Shown in pieces: positions 37,662 to 45,451 of a stretch of DNA of 64,000 nt. Position 1 is the stretch's first letter; every line of letters begins with the position of its first letter. Under the pieces are notes generated by a model. The model made no database searches and was not told the DNA's origin. It saw only the letters and a program-made list of their open reading frames with translations. The DNA is from an uncultured Planctomycetia bacterium (GTDB lineage: Bacteria; Planctomycetota; Phycisphaerae; Phycisphaerales; SM1A02), in assembly GCA_937871505.1 (NCBI GenBank), contig CALMPF010000057.1, forward strand, positions 1 through 64,000. The letters run 5' to 3'. Position numbers and translations under genes: made by a program.

Positions 37662-38456
37662 ATGACACACCTCGATCGACCATCGCCACCCCATCCGCGC
37701 CGAGCGCGGTCGATCGCTGCGGAGCCGGGAGTTCCGGGTCGCGGATCCCCGCGCCGCGATGCAGTTCGCGGTGCGACGGCCCGGTGCGGCGGGCTTGCCG
37801 CGGCGTGCCTGCTCGCGCTTGCGTCCGGCCTGCTCCTCATGGGGGGCGGGTGCAAGGCGCTCGGAGCCGCCGCCTATCTCATCGAGCGGGACAAGAAGAT
37901 CGAGATCCCCGCGCAGTACACGGGGCTCGAGAACAAGACCATCGCCGTGGTGGTTCACGCCGACATGGCGACGCTCTACGAGCACCCGACGATCGCGAAC
38001 AACATCGCGACCAACGTCGCGGGCCGGATCCAGACCAACGTCGCCGGCGCCCGCGTGCGCAATCCGCGCGACATCTTCGCGTGGCAGTACCACACGCCGG
38101 GCTGGATCACCGTGCCGTACGGCGACATCGCCCGCGAGCTCGACGTCGATCGCGTCGTCTACATCGACATCTACGAGTACCGCCTGCATCCGATCGGAAA
38201 CCGCTGGCTCTGGGAGGGCGTCTGCGCCGCCTCCGTGGGGATCATCGAGCGCGACGGCCTCGATCCGGACGTTTTCGCGAACAGCTTCAACGTCGTGGCG
38301 AAGTTCCCCACGGTCACCGCGGTCGGAGTCGACACTGCGACCCGTTCGCAGATCGAGACCGGCCTGACCTACCGCTTCATCGAGGAGACGTCTTGGCTCT
38401 TCTACGACCACATCGTGCCCAAGTACGGCAACAACCGCGGGGACTCGGTGCGATGA
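37662..38456 (+). CDS. lipoprotein, first of a related coupled pair
   Basis: 264 residues. A long basic N-terminus leads to a lipobox (ALASGLLLMGGGC), so the mature protein is lipid-anchored. The mature part begins LGAAAYLIERDKKIEIPAQY and has an alpha/beta pattern: KTIAVVVHADM, IANNIATNVAGRIQTNV, ELDVDRVVYIDIYEYRL. This recalls the nucleotide-free alpha/beta domains of TolB-N or CsgG-like periplasmic proteins, an inference from pattern only. Its stop overlaps the next start as ATGA. The next gene product begins in a similar way (GPVLYVIEGPPKTPAAY), suggesting duplication. Confidence 0.75.
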   Translation: MTHLDRPSPPHPRRARSIAAEPGVPGRGSPRRDAVRGATARCGGLAAACLLALASGLLLMGGGCKALGAAAYLIERDKKIEIPAQYTGLENKTIAVVVHADMATLYEHPTIANNIATNVAGRIQTNVAGARVRNPRDIFAWQYHTPGWITVPYGDIARELDVDRVVYIDIYEYRLHPIGNRWLWEGVCAASVGIIERDGLDPDVFANSFNVVAKFPTVTAVGVDTATRSQIETGLTYRFIEETSWLFYDHIVPKYGNNRGDSVR

Positions 38457-39124
38457 GCCGCGGCGGAGGCAAGTTCGCTCGGGGCGCGCTCGTCCTGACC
38501 GCGTCGCTGGCCGGGCTGCTCCCGGCGGGCTGCAACATCGTCGGGCCCGTGCTCTACGTGATCGAGGGTCCGCCCAAGACCCCGGCGGCGTACCGCCTGC
38601 AAAACGTCCCGACCGTCGTCTTCGTCGACGACCGGGCGAACATCATGCCGCGGTTCGACCTTCGGGCCTCGATCGGCGACGAGGCATCAGCCGTGATCAT
38701 GAAGCACGGAGGCGTGACCACCGTGCTGAGCAACCGCGACATCCTCGCGCTCGCGCGACGGCAGGACACGGACAAGGAGCTGATGCCGATGGATGCCCTC
38801 GGCCGGGCGGCAGGCGCCGACCAGCTCATCTACGTCAGGATCGTCGGCTTCGCCCTCACGCCCGACGGCCAGACGCCGCGGCCGGTCGCCGGGGCGGAGG
38901 TCCGCGTGATCGACTGCGTCGCGCGGACGAAGGCCTTCCCCAGCGAGCAGAACGAGAAGGGCCGGTACGTCGAGGCGACGCTGAAGCACGCCACGCCGGA
39001 TGCCTACGGGTCTTCCGGCTCGCGGCGGCAGCTCGAGGACGCCCTCGCCCGCAAGCTCGGCGACGCCGTCGCCAAGCTCTTCTACGAGTACGAGACCCGC
39101 GAGCTCGGCGGCAACCTCCGCTGA
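38453..39124 (+). CDS. lipoprotein, second of a related coupled pair
   Basis: 223 residues. Signal and lipobox LVLTASLAGLLPAGCN. The mature start VGPVLYVIEGPPKTPAAYRL matches the layout of the preceding lipoprotein, followed by VPTVVFVDDRANIMPRF, a helical part (SNRDILALARRQDTD) and GADQLIYVRIVGFAL, parallel to VDRVVYIDIYEY in the neighbour. The C-terminus has a helix LEDALARKLGDAVAKLFYEY. It is translated by coupling to the upstream gene and is followed by a glycosyltransferase gene after only 3 bp, so the three form one operon. Function unknown. Confidence 0.75.
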   Translation: MSRGGGKFARGALVLTASLAGLLPAGCNIVGPVLYVIEGPPKTPAAYRLQNVPTVVFVDDRANIMPRFDLRASIGDEASAVIMKHGGVTTVLSNRDILALARRQDTDKELMPMDALGRAAGADQLIYVRIVGFALTPDGQTPRPVAGAEVRVIDCVARTKAFPSEQNEKGRYVEATLKHATPDAYGSSGSRRQLEDALARKLGDAVAKLFYEYETRELGGNLR

Positions 39125-39127
39125 GCG

Positions 39128-40423
39128 ATGGCGTCCCAGCGCCGCGCGAGCGTTCTCCACATTGTCGACCCCACCTGGCCCGGGGGGGGGCCCGCGACGC
39201 TGCGCCTCGCGGCACTGGTCGCGGAGAGGCTCGTGTCCTTCCGGCATGCTGTCGTCGTGCTTGGCGGCCGGCGCGAACTCGAGCTCGCGCGCCGCTGCGG
39301 ACTCGCGCCGGTCGGTGCGGTGGCGCTGCCGGCGGGGATCGCTGCGCTCGGGTTCGGTCCGCTGCGCCGCGCCGCGCGGGCGATCGGGATAGACGGCACG
39401 TCACCCTCGCTCCTCCACGCGTGGAGCGGCCGAGCCGCGATCGCGGGGGCAGCGGTCGCGGCGGAGCGGCGACTCGTCACGCTCGACCGCGGCCCCGCCG
39501 ATGGGCTTCAGCACGAGATGCTCGGCGCTCTGCTCGCAGCCGAGGATCACCTCGTTCTCGCCATCGGCAACGCCGCCGCTTCGGAGCTCGAAGCGGCGGG
39601 CATCCTGCGCTCGGGGGTGCGAACGCTGCCCCCGGGGATCGGCGGGTCCGACGACCCCCCCGCGCGGGCGGCGCTGCGGAAGCGCTGGGGCGTCGGCGAA
39701 TCGCGTTTCGTGCTCGGTCTGCTCGGCGGTCCGCCAGACGCCTCCGACGTGCGCGACGCCTTCTTCGTGACCGCCCTCGCTGCCGTTGCCGGACGGGATG
39801 TCCATCTCGTCGTCCACCCCGCCGCGCCGGGCCTTGATCGGATGCTCGACTGGGCAGGGGCCCCCGGTCTCCGCAGAGCGCTTGCGGGCCGCATCAGCCT
39901 TGATGCGCGGATCGCGGAGCCGTGGGCGGTCGCGTACGGGCTCGACGCCGGCCTCGCGTTGGGCGAGCCGAGCCTGCTCGTCGATGCGCCGCCTTTGGGA
40001 ACGGCGATGGCGCCGTGGCTCGGCTCCGGCCGGCCGGTCCGGCGACCGCCGGCGGCGTGGGGGGCGCTCTGGTTCGCGGCGGCGGGCCGCCCCACGATCG
40101 CCGACGCCACGGCGCAGGCGGCAGAGTTCGTCGTCGAGGGGGTCACCGGCCTTCTCGTCGGACCCGGCGACTATCCCGCCGCAGCCCATCGCGTGCTCCG
40201 GCTCTGCGACGACCGCACCCGCGCCGCGCGGCTCGGGGCCGCCGCGCGCGAAGCGGTTCGGGAGCGCTTCGACGCGGCCGCGTTCACCGTCCGCATGCGC
40301 GCGGTCTACGAGGCGGTGCTCCGCGGTCGGCGCGTGCCCGACCCGCTCCCCGGACTCGAGCGCAGCGGCCTCGCGAGCCTCGATCCGACCGCGATCGCGC
40401 TCGCCGAGCGCGACGCGTCGTAG
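39128..40423 (+). CDS. glycosyltransferase family 4-like protein
   Basis: 431 residues. N-terminal Rossmann half with the Gly-rich entry VLHIVDPTWPGGGPATLRL and LLHAWSGRAAIAGA; C-terminal half with FVLGLLGGPPDASD and the tail segment AAEFVVEGVTGLLVGPGDYP, where GT4 enzymes read E-G-x-x-G-x-L-V-x-x-x-D. The usual Lys/Arg in the GT4 active site is not clearly conserved, so activity may be altered. It would transfer a sugar from a nucleotide-sugar in the cytoplasm. The start is 3 bp after the lipoprotein stop, so it shares their transcript. Confidence 0.75.
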   Translation: MASQRRASVLHIVDPTWPGGGPATLRLAALVAERLVSFRHAVVVLGGRRELELARRCGLAPVGAVALPAGIAALGFGPLRRAARAIGIDGTSPSLLHAWSGRAAIAGAAVAAERRLVTLDRGPADGLQHEMLGALLAAEDHLVLAIGNAAASELEAAGILRSGVRTLPPGIGGSDDPPARAALRKRWGVGESRFVLGLLGGPPDASDVRDAFFVTALAAVAGRDVHLVVHPAAPGLDRMLDWAGAPGLRRALAGRISLDARIAEPWAVAYGLDAGLALGEPSLLVDAPPLGTAMAPWLGSGRPVRRPPAAWGALWFAAAGRPTIADATAQAAEFVVEGVTGLLVGPGDYPAAAHRVLRLCDDRTRAARLGAAAREAVRERFDAAAFTVRMRAVYEAVLRGRRVPDPLPGLERSGLASLDPTAIALAERDAS

Positions 40424-40557
40424 CCGCCTGCGACACGAGTCGTCGCGCCGGCTTCTCCGCGCGCTCAGTCGCTCTCGCCGCACCCTGGACGTCGTGCTCG
40501 GGGTTGATGGTCCGTCGTTCTCGGCGGCTCCTCCGCCGCAGACGGCTACGCTCGGTG

Positions 40558-41670
40558 ATGCCCTCCGAGGCCCCGTCAGCGGACGCGAAGGCGCGGCCGC
40601 GCAACGCATCGAACCTCCACGGGATCGACTACGCGGCGGCCGCAGCGACGCTGCCGCGGCTGGGCCATCCGATCATCGATGTCCACGCCCACATTCACGG
40701 GAGCGAGGCGGCGCGGCTCTATCGCGAAGTCGCCGGGCTTTACGGGATCGGCTCCACCTGGACGATGACGGCGCTCGAGCAGATCGACTCCGTCACCGAG
40801 GCGCTCCAAGGCCGGCTGCGGCTGATCGCGGTTCCCGACTTCATGGACCCCGACCGGAGGGAGGCGCATGGACGGGGCTTTCTCCGGCGGATCGAGGCGT
40901 ACCGCGCCCGCGGCTGCCGCCTCGTCAAGCTCTGGTCGGCACCGCGCGGACTCGATCTCGGCCGCGACTCCGGCGACCCCGACCTGCTGCGCCTCGACGG
41001 ACCCGCGCGCGTCGAGGCCGCGGCGCTGGCGACCTCGCTCGGAATGGGCCTGATGGTGCATGTCGCCGACCCCGACACCTGGTTCGCGACGCGCTACGCA
41101 GACATCGGACGGTACGGCACCAAGCGGTCGCACCTGGAGGCCCTCGAAAGGATGCTGGAGCGCTTCCCCGGTCCGTGGCTTGCGGCGCACATGGCGGGGT
41201 GGCCGGAGGACCTCGAGTTCCTCGACGGGCTCCTTGAACGTCACCCCGCACTGCGCCTGGATTGCAGCGCCGCGAAGTGGATGATCAGGGAGCTCTCGCG
41301 GCATGAACCCGGCGCCGTGGCGGCGTTTCTCTGGCGCCATCGAGGCCGGATCCTCTTCGGATCGGACACCGTCACCAGCGACGAGCACTTCGCCGTCGGC
41401 GCGAGCAGCGAGATGGCCGCCAAGAGCGCTTCGCGCGGCGAAGCGTTCGATCTCTACGCCAGCCGCTACTGGGCCTACCGGACGCTCTTCGAAAGCGACG
41501 TCGAGCTTCCGTCGCCGATCGCCGACCCCGACCTGGCGATGATCGACCCGGCGCGCTTCGGCCCGATGGACGCGCCGATGCTGCGCGGGTGCAGGCTTTC
41601 CGAGGAAGTCCTTCGGAGCCTCTACCACGACGCCGCGGTCGCGCTGGCGGCGGAGCTGGACGCTCTGTGA
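40558..41670 (+). CDS. amidohydrolase (amidohydrolase-2 type)
   Basis: 370 residues. TIM-barrel metal motif HPIIDVHAHIHG near the N-terminus, GCRLVKLWSAP in a later strand, MVHVADPD, WLAAHMAGWPEDLEF with a probable metal His, and RILFGSDTV with the catalytic-type Asp. These are the landmarks of the amidohydrolase-2 group, which includes decarboxylases and lactonases. A Tyr-rich C-terminus (LYASRYWAYRTLF) follows. Substrate unknown. The gene is 134 bp downstream of the glycosyltransferase. Confidence 0.85.
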   Translation: MPSEAPSADAKARPRNASNLHGIDYAAAAATLPRLGHPIIDVHAHIHGSEAARLYREVAGLYGIGSTWTMTALEQIDSVTEALQGRLRLIAVPDFMDPDRREAHGRGFLRRIEAYRARGCRLVKLWSAPRGLDLGRDSGDPDLLRLDGPARVEAAALATSLGMGLMVHVADPDTWFATRYADIGRYGTKRSHLEALERMLERFPGPWLAAHMAGWPEDLEFLDGLLERHPALRLDCSAAKWMIRELSRHEPGAVAAFLWRHRGRILFGSDTVTSDEHFAVGASSEMAAKSASRGEAFDLYASRYWAYRTLFESDVELPSPIADPDLAMIDPARFGPMDAPMLRGCRLSEEVLRSLYHDAAVALAAELDAL

Positions 41671-41728
41671 TGCCGACGATCGCCGCTCGAGCGGCGCCCG
41701 CAGCGCGGTGGACCGGTGCCACCGGCCG

Positions 41729-42241
41729 CTACGCCGGGCGGCGCAGCGCGGCGGCGGCGACCACCCGGCCGGCCGGTTCGTCGGCGCCGCGCAGGATCTC
41801 CGCGGTGCGGACGATCCCGACGTAGAGCTCGTAGTCGCACTCGATGTCGAGGTGCCGCAGCAGCTCGCACTCGATGTAGGAGTGCGCCCGGGAGAGGACG
41901 GGCGAACCGCCCGGAGCGCAGCGGGCGGGCACGGAGATGAACGGATCGTCGCCGTGGCAGCGCTCGGTCTCGAACGTCCGGCGAAGGAGCAGGTCGCGGT
42001 CGTCGAGTCGACAGAGGGCGAACGTCCGACTGTCCCTGATGAGCGGCTCGACAGGATGGCCCTTGCGATGCGCGACCATCACCATCGGCGGGAGGTCGGA
42101 GCAGCGCTGCACCCATCGCACCAGCGAGCCCGATCGGCAGCCGTCGTGGGCCGACGTCAGGACGTAGCTGGCGCTGGGAACGGCGCCGAGGGCGTCGACG
42201 ACGGCTTGGCTGGGGGCCGGCTGATCGGTGCTTCGTGGCAT
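41729..42241 (-). CDS. flavin reductase-like FMN-binding protein
   Basis: 170 residues from the ATG at 42241. The split-barrel FMN fold is suggested by ALGAVPSASYVLTSAHDG near the N-terminus, SGSLVRWVQRCSDLPPMVMV and HPVEPLIRDSRTFALCRLDD. Members reduce flavin with NAD(P)H or bind FMN as oxidoreductases. The gene is convergent with the amidohydrolase gene (58 bp apart). The N-terminus could be longer, since the frame is open to 42352, but the extra residues are Arg/Ala/Pro-rich. Confidence 0.78.
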   Translation of the reverse strand: MPRSTDQPAPSQAVVDALGAVPSASYVLTSAHDGCRSGSLVRWVQRCSDLPPMVMVAHRKGHPVEPLIRDSRTFALCRLDDRDLLLRRTFETERCHGDDPFISVPARCAPGGSPVLSRAHSYIECELLRHLDIECDYELYVGIVRTAEILRGADEPAGRVVAAAALRRPA

Positions 42242-42657
42242 GCTCGTGAGGCTCCGAGGGGGGAGGGCCGCCGCGACCTGGCGCGCGACGCCGGCCGCTG
42301 GATGGCGCCGGACGCGGCAAGGAAGCGCCGCCGCCGGATCGCACCGTGCCATCCGAGCGACGCGCGGGCGCGGTTCGGACGGAGTTGCATCCGGTTGCTC
42401 GAATCACGCTCGGAGGCCGGGGCGATCGCGAGCCGCCGACTGCCGTGCGGCTGCGGTGGAAGGGCGCCGAAGTGCCGGGCGCGGCCCGTCGCGGAGCGCG
42501 ACGGGTTGTCGATCGCGCGGGTGCTTCCGGCGCGGGGAAAGCGCGAGAGAGGCGGCGTTGGAGAGGTCAGAAGCCGAGCAAGTTAGGTATACGTTCGGAT
42601 CAAATTGGACAATCTTCCCGAAATTTGCAGGAATCTGAGCGTTGATGTGTTGCAGAG
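42242..42657. other. mraZ upstream region, no gene
   Basis: About 416 bp. The first part is GC-rich and domainless. From about 42580 the sequence becomes unusually AT-rich for this genome (TTAGGTATACG, CAAATTGGACAATC, GAAATTTGC), which marks the likely promoter of mraZ. I could not settle on a convincing -35/-10 pair. Confidence 0.55.
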
Positions 42658-42672
42658 TGGGGCATGGTGGGG
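42658..42672 (+). promoter_or_regulatory. MraZ operator boxes upstream of mraZ
   Basis: Two TGGGG boxes at 42658-42662 and 42668-42672 are separated by five bases (CATGG), giving the 10-bp period known for MraZ binding sites (TGGG-N repeats). They lie 57-71 bp before the GTG start of mraZ, just after the AT-rich promoter region, so autoregulation is expected. A third box at the next 10-bp step is not conserved. Confidence 0.75.
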
Positions 42673-42728
42673 TACTTTCCCATGGTCAGCAGTGCCCATC
42701 GTTCGCGATGGTCGACCCGAGGCGCCCC

Positions 42729-43238
42729 GTGCACTTTCTCAACGTCCACGAGCACTCGATCGACGCGAAGAACCGACTGGCCATCCCTGCGGAGGTGCGC
42801 AGCGCCATCGACCCCAAGGTTCACGGGGAGGGATGGGTCGCCGGTCCCGGACTTCACGGGCTCCTGACGCTCTGGCCGAGCCGGACGTTCGACGGCATGC
42901 TCGCGCCCTTCTCCCGCGATCCGCTGGTCGATCCGGCCATCGATCGCTGGCGGACGATGCTCTTTCGAAACTCGGCGCGGCTCGATGTCGACTCTGCGGG
43001 ACGGGTCCGCCTCCCTGATCGGCTGCTGCGAGCCTTCGGGCTCTCGGGCAACGTGGTCGTCCTCGGTGCGGGCGACGCGCTCGAACTGATGGATGCCGAG
43101 GCGTGGAAGGCCTCGCAGGAGCTCGACGTGGCCGGTGTGACCGAGGTGTGGAGCCAGGCGGCCGCCGCCCAGAAGGGGCATGGACCCGCACCGGGGCATG
43201 GCAACGGACAGCACGCCCCTCGAACCTCGACCGGCTGA
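42729..43238 (+). CDS. mraZ: transcriptional regulator MraZ
   Basis: 169 residues from the GTG at 42729, which has GAGG six bases upstream; an ATG at 42708 would add seven residues with no ribosome site. The two AbrB/SpoVT-like halves are clear: VHEHSIDAKNRLAIPAEVRS and RLDVDSAGRVRLPDRLLRAF, each with the D-x-(K/A)-(N/G)-R-x-x-(I/L)-P core. MraZ forms a ring and binds TGGG repeats to control the division and cell-wall cluster. Here no rsmH, ftsL or ftsI follows; the next gene on this strand is more than 10 kb away. A terminator lies at 43613-43644. Confidence 0.92.
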   Translation: MHFLNVHEHSIDAKNRLAIPAEVRSAIDPKVHGEGWVAGPGLHGLLTLWPSRTFDGMLAPFSRDPLVDPAIDRWRTMLFRNSARLDVDSAGRVRLPDRLLRAFGLSGNVVVLGAGDALELMDAEAWKASQELDVAGVTEVWSQAAAAQKGHGPAPGHGNGQHAPRTSTG

Positions 43239-43471
43239 CCGAGCTTGCGAGTGCGCTCGGAAGCGGCCGAGGCCGCGATGCTCGCCGAAGCCCGACCGAA
43301 GCGACTTCTGATCCACTGGAATGGAGCGACCAGCAGAGCACCGCACTCTCGTCTCCTTGATCGATCGCTGCCGGAGCCAGGATGGCGCGATCGCCGACAC
43401 GCTCGGCGATCGACGGCGGCAGCGGGCGGCCTGTTCGCGAAGCGCGAGCGGGCGATCGTCCGAAGAACCTC

Positions 43472-43504
43472 GACTCGCCTGACCATGGATCGGTCAGGCG
43501 AGTC
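43472..43504. other. perfect 13-bp hairpin between mraZ and csrA
   Basis: GACTCGCCTGACC and its exact reverse complement GGTCAGGCGAGTC enclose a 7-base loop ATGGATC. No T-run follows on either strand. A smaller related stem (GACC, ATGGAT, GGTC) occurs about 30 bases downstream. It lies within the likely 3' region of the mraZ transcript, ahead of the terminator, and could protect RNA or form part of a small RNA. Confidence 0.85.
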
Positions 43505-43612
43505 CGAACGACTCGCGTGGACCATGGATGGTCTGACGCGTCACGTGGGCCTCGACCTCGGCCCATGGATCTCGGCAGCGCCGTGCAGGGACGCGCGGTC
43601 GCCCCGAACAAC

Positions 43613-43644
43613 GCCCCCGGGCGCCTCGGCGCTCGGGGGCTTTT
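43613..43644 (+). terminator. rho-independent terminator between convergent mraZ and csrA
   Basis: GCCCCCG at 43613-43619 pairs with CGGGGGC at 43634-43640, and an inner GCGCC/GGCGC extends the stem; TTTTCGTT follows on the plus strand. On the minus strand the stem is followed by GTTGTTCG, a weaker U-rich tail, so it may also end the csrA transcript coming from the other side. Confidence 0.85.
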
Positions 43645-43827
43645 CGTTGCTGAAGGCTGCGGAAGAGCCCGCGCTGCGCTCTGCGGCGGGCGAGCCCGAT
43701 GGATCGGGCCCTGTGCATCGGGCCGCCTGGATCTGCGACTGCGCCTCCCGGCGCTGCTCGGTCACCACGACTCGATCATCGGCCCGGCTGCGCGGTCACT
43801 CCGGGGTGACCGTCGCGGCATCGCCGC

Positions 43828-44058
43828 TCACGTACCGTCGCCGACAGCCGGGCGGATCGTTCCGGCGATCGGCGGCTGCTGCTCCTTGGCGACGATCTGC
43901 TCGGCGACCTCGCGTCGATGCACGTCCACCTCGCGGGGAAACTCGAAGGCGATCCGGACGCGATCGCCCCTGATCTGCGCGATGCGGACGATCCCCAGAG
44001 GGGCCGCCGGGTTGCCGATGACGACCTCCTCACCTTCGCGTCGTGTAATGACCAGCAT
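43828..44058 (-). CDS. csrA: carbon storage regulator CsrA
   Basis: 76 residues. Small RNA-binding dimer that blocks or exposes ribosome sites at GGA motifs. The N-terminal strand MLVITRREGEEVVIG and the RNA-contacting end EFPREVDVHRREVAEQI are conserved. A strong AGGAGG lies about ten bases before the ATG at 44058. It stands alone on the minus strand; the structured GC-rich stretch at 44334-44415 lies upstream of it. Confidence 0.95.
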   Translation of the reverse strand: MLVITRREGEEVVIGNPAAPLGIVRIAQIRGDRVRIAFEFPREVDVHRREVAEQIVAKEQQPPIAGTIRPAVGDGT

Positions 44059-44333
44059 GTTCCGTGGCCTCCTGCCTTTGGTCGGTCGTGCGTCGTCCGC
44101 CGTCGAGCCGACGGCCGCTCGCCAGGCTTGACTGAGCGCTCTTCAGGGTAACCCGCCGGCGGCGGGGGCCCAAGGATCTTCCGTCGTTCACTTCTGCCGT
44201 CGGCGGCCTGCTCCGAGGCCACTCACCATCGGCAGAATCCCCCTCCGATGAATAAAGAGATCAGGCAGGGGCGATCACCTGAAGTGGACAACGCTTGGCA
44301 GGCAATGGAGTTGGGGGATCCGTGGCCGGCGGC

Positions 44334-44415
44334 GGGAGACCCCGGGGGTAAGGCCCCGGGGTGATGGGGCCCTCCTGGGGGGTAAGGCCACCGCGAGCCC
44401 CGCCGGGGGTCTCTC
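44334..44415. other. GC-rich structured element upstream of csrA
   Basis: An outer stem forms between GGGAGACCCC (44334-44343) and GGGGTCTCTC (44406-44415), 10 bp with one G-U. Inside is a 6-bp stem (GGCCCC with GGGGCC around 44352-44371) and two copies of GGGGGTAAGGCC (44344-44355 and 44378-44389). It sits in a 456-bp gene-free stretch (44059-44514) between NifU-like and csrA, both on the minus strand. It resembles no RNA family I know. At this GC content some stem formation is expected by chance. Confidence 0.5.
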
Positions 44416-44514
44416 TCGACTGCTCGGAGGAGGCGCGAGCGGAGGCGGTTCTCGCGGCCCGAGGACGAGAGGGAGCATGGCACGGGGGGAAAGCACGCCA
44501 AACCGGCGCTCCGC

Positions 44515-44778
44515 CTACTCGATCGCCTCGACGCGAGTGACCCGGGAGACCCGGTCGCGCAGGCTCCGTTCGATTCCCGCCTGAAGCGTCAAGGTGCTGG
44601 ATGGGCAGCCGACGCAGGCGCCGTGGAATCGGACCCGCACGATGCCCTCCGGCGAGACATCGACGAGCTCGAGATCGCCGCCATCCGACTGCACGGCGGG
44701 GCGGATCAGATCGATGATCCGGCGCACCTCGTCGTGGAGGCTGGCGGGTGCTGTCCCTGCGTCACCGGTCGAGGTCAT
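44515..44778 (-). CDS. NifU-like iron-sulfur scaffold protein (C-terminal domain type)
   Basis: 87 residues. Single NifU C-terminal domain: EVRRIIDLIRPAVQSDGGDL, then VRVRFHGACVGCPSSTLTL with the CxxC pair that holds an iron-sulfur cluster between subunits, then GIERSLRDRV. Such small proteins deliver clusters to target enzymes. GGAGA lies seven bases before the ATG. No other cluster-assembly gene is adjacent, though a rhodanese gene follows upstream on the same strand. Confidence 0.93.
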   Translation of the reverse strand: MTSTGDAGTAPASLHDEVRRIIDLIRPAVQSDGGDLELVDVSPEGIVRVRFHGACVGCPSSTLTLQAGIERSLRDRVSRVTRVEAIE

Positions 44779-45034
44779 CGAGGTCTCCGTGCGGCGTCCT
44801 GCTCATCGGCAGCCGAGCGTCTCTCACCGTGGGCTGCGAAGGCCGCCGAGCCCGCCAAGCCCGCCAAGGCTGATGCTAGGGGCGGTCGCAGCTCCGGCAG
44901 TGGCAGCGAGAACAGGCCTGAACAGCGATCGCTTTGCTCGACCACCGATCGGCGGCGGCCGTCGCCCGCTCGCAGGCCGGTCGTTGGACCGACGCGCCGT
45001 CCATGACCAGCCGCCGGCGACTCGGCCTGAGCCG

Positions 45035-45451
45035 TCACGTCGCGCGATCGGGCGAGCTCCCCGTCGAGTCACCCGACGACGCCGCCCTGAGACGGCAGAC
45101 CTTCTCCCACGCGTCGATGCCTCCGGCGAGTGAACGGACGTCGGTGAACCCCTGCTCTCTCAGGAAGAGCGTCGCGAAGAGCGAGCGCTGGCCCAGATGG
45201 CAGTAGACCACGATCGGGTCGTCGAGCTCGCCGATCTCGTCAAGCCGGGCGGCGAGCTGGTCCATCGGAATGTGCATCGACGGAGCGATCTGCGCGACGT
45301 GTCGCTCCGCAAGGGTCCGAACATCGACCAAGACCGGGGCCGCCGGCCGGGCGAGCAGCGTGATGAGGTCATCCGCGCCGATCTCCAGCGGCGGGTGGAA
45401 AGCCGCGGGGGCCGGCTCGCCGGAAGCTCTCGATCGCGGGTCATCCGCCAT
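45035..45451 (-). CDS. rhodanese-domain protein
   Basis: 138 residues with one rhodanese domain: LITLLARPAAPVLVDVRTLA, HVAQIAPSMHIPMDQL and the active-site loop VVYCHLGQRSLFA with the sulfur-carrying Cys, ending SLAGGIDAWEKVC. It would move sulfane sulfur to an acceptor such as thiol or cyanide. Its start overlaps the end of the upstream lipoprotein gene by 11 bp, so the two are co-translated. The NifU-like gene lies 256 bp downstream, a possible link to iron-sulfur chemistry. Confidence 0.92.
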   Translation of the reverse strand: MADDPRSRASGEPAPAAFHPPLEIGADDLITLLARPAAPVLVDVRTLAERHVAQIAPSMHIPMDQLAARLDEIGELDDPIVVYCHLGQRSLFATLFLREQGFTDVRSLAGGIDAWEKVCRLRAASSGDSTGSSPDRAT

